Virus record (IMG/VR): IMGVR_UViG_3300011116_000549
Location: 1 to 34,974 of that record
Strand: one strand, 5' to 3'
DNA from: a virus
Length of the DNA: 34,974 bases
Position numbers and translations under genes: made by a program. Each line of letters starts with the position of its first letter. Within the stretch, counting starts at the first letter, position 1. Below the pieces are notes generated by a model. That model had not been told where the DNA came from. It made no database searches and saw nothing but the letters and a program-made list of their open reading frames with translations. Below, piece by piece: positions 30,912-34,974 of the stretch.

Positions 30912-33257
30912 ATGGCGAGACTTGTAAAGCTACCTAGCGGCGAAGTATTCAAAGAAAAACTAACACTTGGTCAAAACTACTATCGTCCAAAAGATATGTT
31001 TGGACTAGAGGCATTGAGTAAAACCATTGACTTTGCTGATAAAGTAGCAAAGAGCGAGGGTGTTGGTGCCCTTATGACTGCTGGTGAAAAAGTATATGAT
31101 GCCTTTTCAGAAGGTGATACTAAGACAGCAGTAGATACAGCGACTGCTGGTAGCGACCTTTTACAACAAGCGGCAGCAGCAAGAGTTGGAGCTAAGGCTA
31201 GTCCTATGGCTTCACCTACACCATTATTCCCAGAAAGAGTAGCTGGTGCTCAGAAAAGGATGGCTGCTGCGGCAGGACAACAAGGAGTAACACCAGAACA
31301 AACTGGAACTACAGCAGGTTTAGGTATTCAGGTTAGAGAAGATGAAGAACAAGCTCTAACACCACAAACTCCAACAGCAGTAAAACCTCCTGCTCCTGCT
31401 CAACCAGCAGCACCACAACCAACAGCACAACCTACAACAAGTCCTTTAGATATGAAACCACAAGGAACTCAAGGACAAGTTGTAAATGTTCCTATGGGTG
31501 GAAAAGATAACTTATTTGTTTTTGATAAAGGTGCTTATCGCCCTCTAACAGCAATAGAACAAAAAGAGTTTGCTACATTTGGTAGTTTAGGTGGTGAAAC
31601 ACCAGAACAACAAGCAGCAACAGAAAGAAGACTAGCTCAGTTCGCAGTAGAACAAGGTATGGCTCCTGCTCCACAAGCAGCCCCCGCTCCAGCAACTCCT
31701 GCTCCAGCACCTTCTCCTGCTCCTGCGGCTCCTCCAGCAAGGGCACCAATGCCTCCTTCTGGTAAAGGAACATCTGTTGTAGCCCAACCAGCTTCACCAG
31801 CACAAGGTCCAGTAAGCCAAGAGCCTCCACTAAGAAAAGGACAACAACAACCAGTTCCAGCATCAGCACCAGAGGGCGGTCCAACTGCTCCTGTTGGTGA
31901 AGGAACAGGGGTTCGTGCTGGAACTACAATGCCTCAAGCAAAACAAGAAGTGCTTGATACTATTGGTCAAGGTTTAGACTTTATTAGAAATGAATATGCT
32001 CGTAATGCTGAAAGAGCAGCGGCAACCATTGACTTATCTGGTTATGTATTAGGGCAAGATATGGATGCTGTAACACAAGCAGAAGCTCTAAATACATTGA
32101 TGGGTTATGCTAAACAGCTAGAACCTAAACAGCCAGATGGAAAACCTCTAAATATTCCACAAAAAGTTTCAGTAGAACAACTTATCGGTTTTGCTAGACA
32201 AGCAGCTACTACTGCTCAACAACAACAAGTATTAGAAGCATTTGCTAATAACCAAGTAACAGGTATGTATGCTCCAACAATAGCAAGCAGACTAACTGGA
32301 GACTACAAAAAACCTTTCCTAAAAACTATTTTAGAGAGTTTTCCGGGTCGTTCTACACCAGCAGCAATGCATCCTGTAGATGCTATGTATAAGTTAGCTG
32401 GTGCTGCTAAGACATATCAGTTTGGAGAAAAGACACAAGCTGAAATAGAAGCAGGCTTACCTCAAGCTATGGCTCAAAGAACAAGAGCACAAGCAGAAGC
32501 ACAAGCAGCAGCGGCTGGTTTATCAGCAGAAAAAGCTACAGAAGTAAGAGAACTATTACAAGCACGAAGAGCAGACCTACTAGCAAAAGCTAATAAAGCA
32601 ATAGCTGACCTAACCAAAGAAAAGAAAAAAGGTGGTGGAGGTGCTGGTAAGCCAGAAACTATTGACCAAAAACTTTGGATAGCAACAAATATTGGTCCTA
32701 TAGAAAAAAGACTAGATACTATTCAGCAAGAAAGAAGTAAACTAGAAACAAGACTAAGAGAACTATCTGGTAAAATAGCTGAACAAAGAGGTCTTGCTGG
32801 AAGAAGTCTTGCTGGTGTATCAGTAAGAAGCCAACTATATAGAGACATCCAAGAAGCAAAAGCTAAGTTAGCTGGTTTTGAGGAAGAAGCTGGTTTAGCA
32901 AGAACTTTATTAGGCGACCTTACTGCTGAAGAAAAAGATATGACGGCAAAAGCAAATGAGTTGAGAGAAACTGCTGCTGCTAATATTGGTAAAAGACAAC
33001 CACGGCTTTATACACCAGCAGAAGGAAGAGGCAAATATCATAGCGAACAGATGAAAAAAGAAGAAGCAGAAAAAGAAGAAAAGAAGTTTCCTGCTGCTGG
33101 TCAAAAAGCAGAAACACCAAAAGGAAGACCAACTGGTGCTGAAGCACCAAGAAAAGCAGCGGCAGAAAAACTAGCTGGTGGTCCAAAAGAAGGTGATGAA
33201 GCCACAGCTAATGGTAGAGCAATAGTATTTAGAAATGGTAAATGGGTTTATAAATAA
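30912..33257 (+). CDS. Internal virion protein with long Pro/Ala linker
   Basis: A 781-residue protein. The N-terminus (MARLVKLPSGEVFKEKLTLG) precedes a helical part, a long low-complexity region rich in Pro, Ala, Gln and Thr (about residues 100-345, with runs such as APAPATPAPAPSPAPAAPPA), and a helical C-terminal half with coiled coils and a basic end. The linker separates two ordered parts, which would suit a protein that passes through the tail in unfolded form. No lytic motif was recognised. It lies second of three internal-protein genes. CGGAG precedes its start. Confidence 0.78.
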   Translation: MARLVKLPSGEVFKEKLTLGQNYYRPKDMFGLEALSKTIDFADKVAKSEGVGALMTAGEKVYDAFSEGDTKTAVDTATAGSDLLQQAAAARVGAKASPMASPTPLFPERVAGAQKRMAAAAGQQGVTPEQTGTTAGLGIQVREDEEQALTPQTPTAVKPPAPAQPAAPQPTAQPTTSPLDMKPQGTQGQVVNVPMGGKDNLFVFDKGAYRPLTAIEQKEFATFGSLGGETPEQQAATERRLAQFAVEQGMAPAPQAAPAPATPAPAPSPAPAAPPARAPMPPSGKGTSVVAQPASPAQGPVSQEPPLRKGQQQPVPASAPEGGPTAPVGEGTGVRAGTTMPQAKQEVLDTIGQGLDFIRNEYARNAERAAATIDLSGYVLGQDMDAVTQAEALNTLMGYAKQLEPKQPDGKPLNIPQKVSVEQLIGFARQAATTAQQQQVLEAFANNQVTGMYAPTIASRLTGDYKKPFLKTILESFPGRSTPAAMHPVDAMYKLAGAAKTYQFGEKTQAEIEAGLPQAMAQRTRAQAEAQAAAAGLSAEKATEVRELLQARRADLLAKANKAIADLTKEKKKGGGGAGKPETIDQKLWIATNIGPIEKRLDTIQQERSKLETRLRELSGKIAEQRGLAGRSLAGVSVRSQLYRDIQEAKAKLAGFEEEAGLARTLLGDLTAEEKDMTAKANELRETAAANIGKRQPRLYTPAEGRGKYHSEQMKKEEAEKEEKKFPAAGQKAETPKGRPTGAEAPRKAAAEKLAGGPKEGDEATANGRAIVFRNGKWVYK

Positions 33258-33268
33258 AGGAATAAACA

Positions 33269-34974
33269 ATGGCTGAACCAAAAAGTGGTGATGAAGTCCC
33301 ATTAGACTTATTACCAGATAAACTAAAACCAAAGGCTCCAGCAGCCCCAAAGTCTGGCGATGAAGTTCCATTAGACTTATTACCAGATAAACTAAAACCA
33401 CCAATGCCTACTCCTGCTGATAGAGAAATAACTCTACCAGAAGAAACTATATTTGCTTCTAAGGAAGACTTCCGAAAAGCTATAGCTGAAAACCTTAGTT
33501 GGGCTGGTCTTACACCAGAGTTTTTAGCACAACAAGAAACACAACCTCCACAACAACCTACAGCAACTATTGAGGCTGCTAAACCAGTAAAAGAAGAACC
33601 TTGGTATAAAACTGGTGCTCGTTTATTTTTACCTAAAGCATTTGGTATTGAGGAAGGTTTATTAGGACCAGACCCAGATGAAGCACCAACTTATGATAAA
33701 GCTAAAGTAGAAGCAGATATTGCTAGATATAAAACTATAAAACCCGGTGAAAGTATATTTACCGCAGGACAACTAGTTCGTCCTCTTACATTTCTTGGTG
33801 GTGTAGCCGCAGAAACAGGTAAAAATGTTGTAGAGTTAGCTGCTGGACTACCAGAGTTAGCATTACAAGCTACAGCTCCATTTGCTCTTGGCTCACAAGA
33901 AGCACTAAAACAAGCAACTCAAGGAGCAAATGTAAATAGAGTATCAGCAGAAACCTTTAGAGGCGACCTAGAAAGAGGTCTTGGACTACAACAAGGAGCA
34001 TTAGAACCTAAAGCTACAAAGAGAGTTTTTACAGCACTTGGTGGAGGACCAGAAGCAATAGGTCAAACTCCAACTAAAGAAGAATATGCTCAAAGAGCAG
34101 CAGAAGCAGAAAGAGAAAAATACTTTCCAAAACCATCTCTTCCAAAACGGATGGGAGAAGATGTAGGTCAAGCTGTAACTGGTCTTCTTCAGTTTATCGG
34201 CACAGATATTCTTCCAGTATTACCTTCACCAGAAGGTGTTCCAGTAGGAGAAACATTTGTTGAGGGTGTAAAAAGAGAAGGTAAAGCTGCTTTTGAGAGA
34301 GGTAGTGAGTTTCCAGCAGGAGCAGGAGCATTTGCTCCAATATTAGTAAAGGCTGGAACTGAACTAGCTAATGGTGATGTTGCTAAAGCAGCAGATACAT
34401 TATTAGAAAAACCAGCAACAACAGCATTATCTATGTTGCCCTTCTTACATTATTATACTCCAAGAGTTCCTGCGGCAGTAGCAACATTTACTTATGATAC
34501 TATTGGAGCAGCACTTAGAGCGGCTGGTGGAAAACCTGCTGAGTGGGGTGCTACATTAGGTCGTTGGTTATCTGACCCATTACAAATGGAAACAGACCTA
34601 AAGAGTGCTAAAGCAGAGGCTATCTTTGAGAGAGCAAGACAAGAAAAAGGTAGAGCAAAAGAACAAACTAGACGAGCAGTTCAACAAGCAGTAAAAGTTG
34701 CTATGGAACCAGAGTTTGCTGAAGGTGGCGAAAAGCCTATTATAACAAGAGCCACAGAAACAGGTGAAATGGTATCAACTCCAACTGAAGTTGGTGAGCC
34801 TATTGTAAATGAAGCACTAGCAGAACAAGATGTTAGAATAGCTGATAGACAAGCAAAGAAAAATAGAACATATGGTTATAATACAAGAGTTCCTACTGGC
34901 GGTATTTTACCCGATGGAACAGAGTTTGTAAACTTTGAGGATGCTCCACCATCAGACCTAACTATGGGGCAACT
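33269..34974 (+). CDS. Giant internal virion protein, N-terminal 568 residues (continues at base 1)
   Basis: Starts at ATG 33269 after AAGG and stays open to the window's end; base 34964 aligns in frame with base 191, giving a full length of about 1,872 residues. The N-terminus has two 18-residue repeats (PKSGDEVPLDLLPDKLKP, residues 4-21 and 27-44) and then ADREITLPEE (50-59), also found at the start of the 14352 product. Later parts include Gly/Ala-rich hydrophobic segments (RPLTFLGGVAAETGKNVVEL, AGAGAFAPILVKAGTELANG) that could meet membranes, and a charged coiled coil. A giant ejected core protein is the best reading. Confidence 0.85.
   Translation, partial: MAEPKSGDEVPLDLLPDKLKPKAPAAPKSGDEVPLDLLPDKLKPPMPTPADREITLPEETIFASKEDFRKAIAENLSWAGLTPEFLAQQETQPPQQPTATIEAAKPVKEEPWYKTGARLFLPKAFGIEEGLLGPDPDEAPTYDKAKVEADIARYKTIKPGESIFTAGQLVRPLTFLGGVAAETGKNVVELAAGLPELALQATAPFALGSQEALKQATQGANVNRVSAETFRGDLERGLGLQQGALEPKATKRVFTALGGGPEAIGQTPTKEEYAQRAAEAEREKYFPKPSLPKRMGEDVGQAVTGLLQFIGTDILPVLPSPEGVPVGETFVEGVKREGKAAFERGSEFPAGAGAFAPILVKAGTELANGDVAKAADTLLEKPATTALSMLPFLHYYTPRVPAAVATFTYDTIGAALRAAGGKPAEWGATLGRWLSDPLQMETDLKSAKAEAIFERARQEKGRAKEQTRRAVQQAVKVAMEPEFAEGGEKPIITRATETGEMVSTPTEVGEPIVNEALAEQDVRIADRQAKKNRTYGYNTRVPTGGILPDGTEFVNFEDAPPSDLTMGQ
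33278..33400 (+). repeat. Tandem 18-residue repeat in the giant protein
   Basis: Two copies of PKSGDEVPLDLLPDKLKP, encoded at 33278-33331 and 33347-33400 and separated by five residues. The DNA differs at a few silent positions (for example AGTGGT versus TCTGGC for Ser-Gly), so the peptide is conserved more than the DNA. Confidence 0.9.
34774..34974. repeat. Right copy of the circular overlap
   Basis: Aligns with bases 1-201 without gaps and with four substitutions, all of which change the amino acid (residues 503, 522, 523 and 527 of the joined protein: Ala/Ser, Ala/Val, Lys/Arg, Lys/Arg). Confidence 0.9.

Noticed and set aside
1-34974. tRNA genes, CRISPR arrays, insertion sequences and integrase attachment sites
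   Set aside because: Looked for by eye; no cloverleaf with a GTTCGA arm, no spaced direct repeats, no transposase motifs and no integrase gene were seen.

Overview
The window is an almost complete, circularly overlapping genome of a short-tailed (podovirus-like) double-stranded DNA phage of AT-rich composition. Its first 201 bases are repeated at positions 34774-34974 with four mismatches, and one reading frame runs across the join. The genome unit is therefore about 34,773 bp and the window was cut inside a gene for a giant protein of about 1,872 residues. Nearly every gene has a strong GGAGG-type ribosome binding site, and three sigma70-like promoters with extended -10 boxes (TGnTATGAT) are visible, so the host is probably a proteobacterium with standard sigma70 and Shine-Dalgarno use. 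The phage type (no sheath, no tape measure, portal plus adaptor plus nozzle plus large internal proteins) resembles marine podoviruses recovered from metagenomes; this placement is inference.

Layout. The morphogenesis block runs rightward from 13206, through the end of the window, across the join and on to 6192. In order it holds small head-region genes, a cysteine-rich zinc protein, a possible small terminase, TerL, scaffold, major capsid protein, a membrane peptide, a glycine-zipper protein, portal, adaptor, nozzle, three tail or appendage proteins, three large internal virion proteins (the last crossing the join), and a set of small proteins including a 15-residue Lys/Gly peptide, two membrane peptides and a lipoprotein. 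A strong intrinsic terminator (6220-6254) ends it. The early rightward block starts at a promoter near 6281 with about 370 nt of untranslated, highly foldable sequence, then a single-domain GIY-YIG nuclease, small unknown genes, a second terminator (8347-8375), a zinc-motif protein, a PD-(D/E)XK nuclease, a membrane peptide with an NlpC/P60 endolysin, and a DNA methyltransferase. A leftward operon of five small, partly very acidic proteins (12959 down to 11399) is driven by a good sigma70 promoter at 13006-13034 and meets the rightward block head-on with one base between stop codons.

No DNA polymerase, helicase, primase, RNA polymerase, integrase or tRNA gene is recognisable, so the phage seems to depend on host replication and transcription. 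The most interesting item is the structured noncoding RNA candidate at about 6293-6660, directly upstream of a GIY-YIG nuclease that has no DNA-binding domain of its own. Also notable are the Lys/Gly micropeptide, an ADREITLPEE peptide shared by two otherwise different virion-region proteins, and possible RNA switches at the scaffold and GIY-YIG ribosome binding sites.
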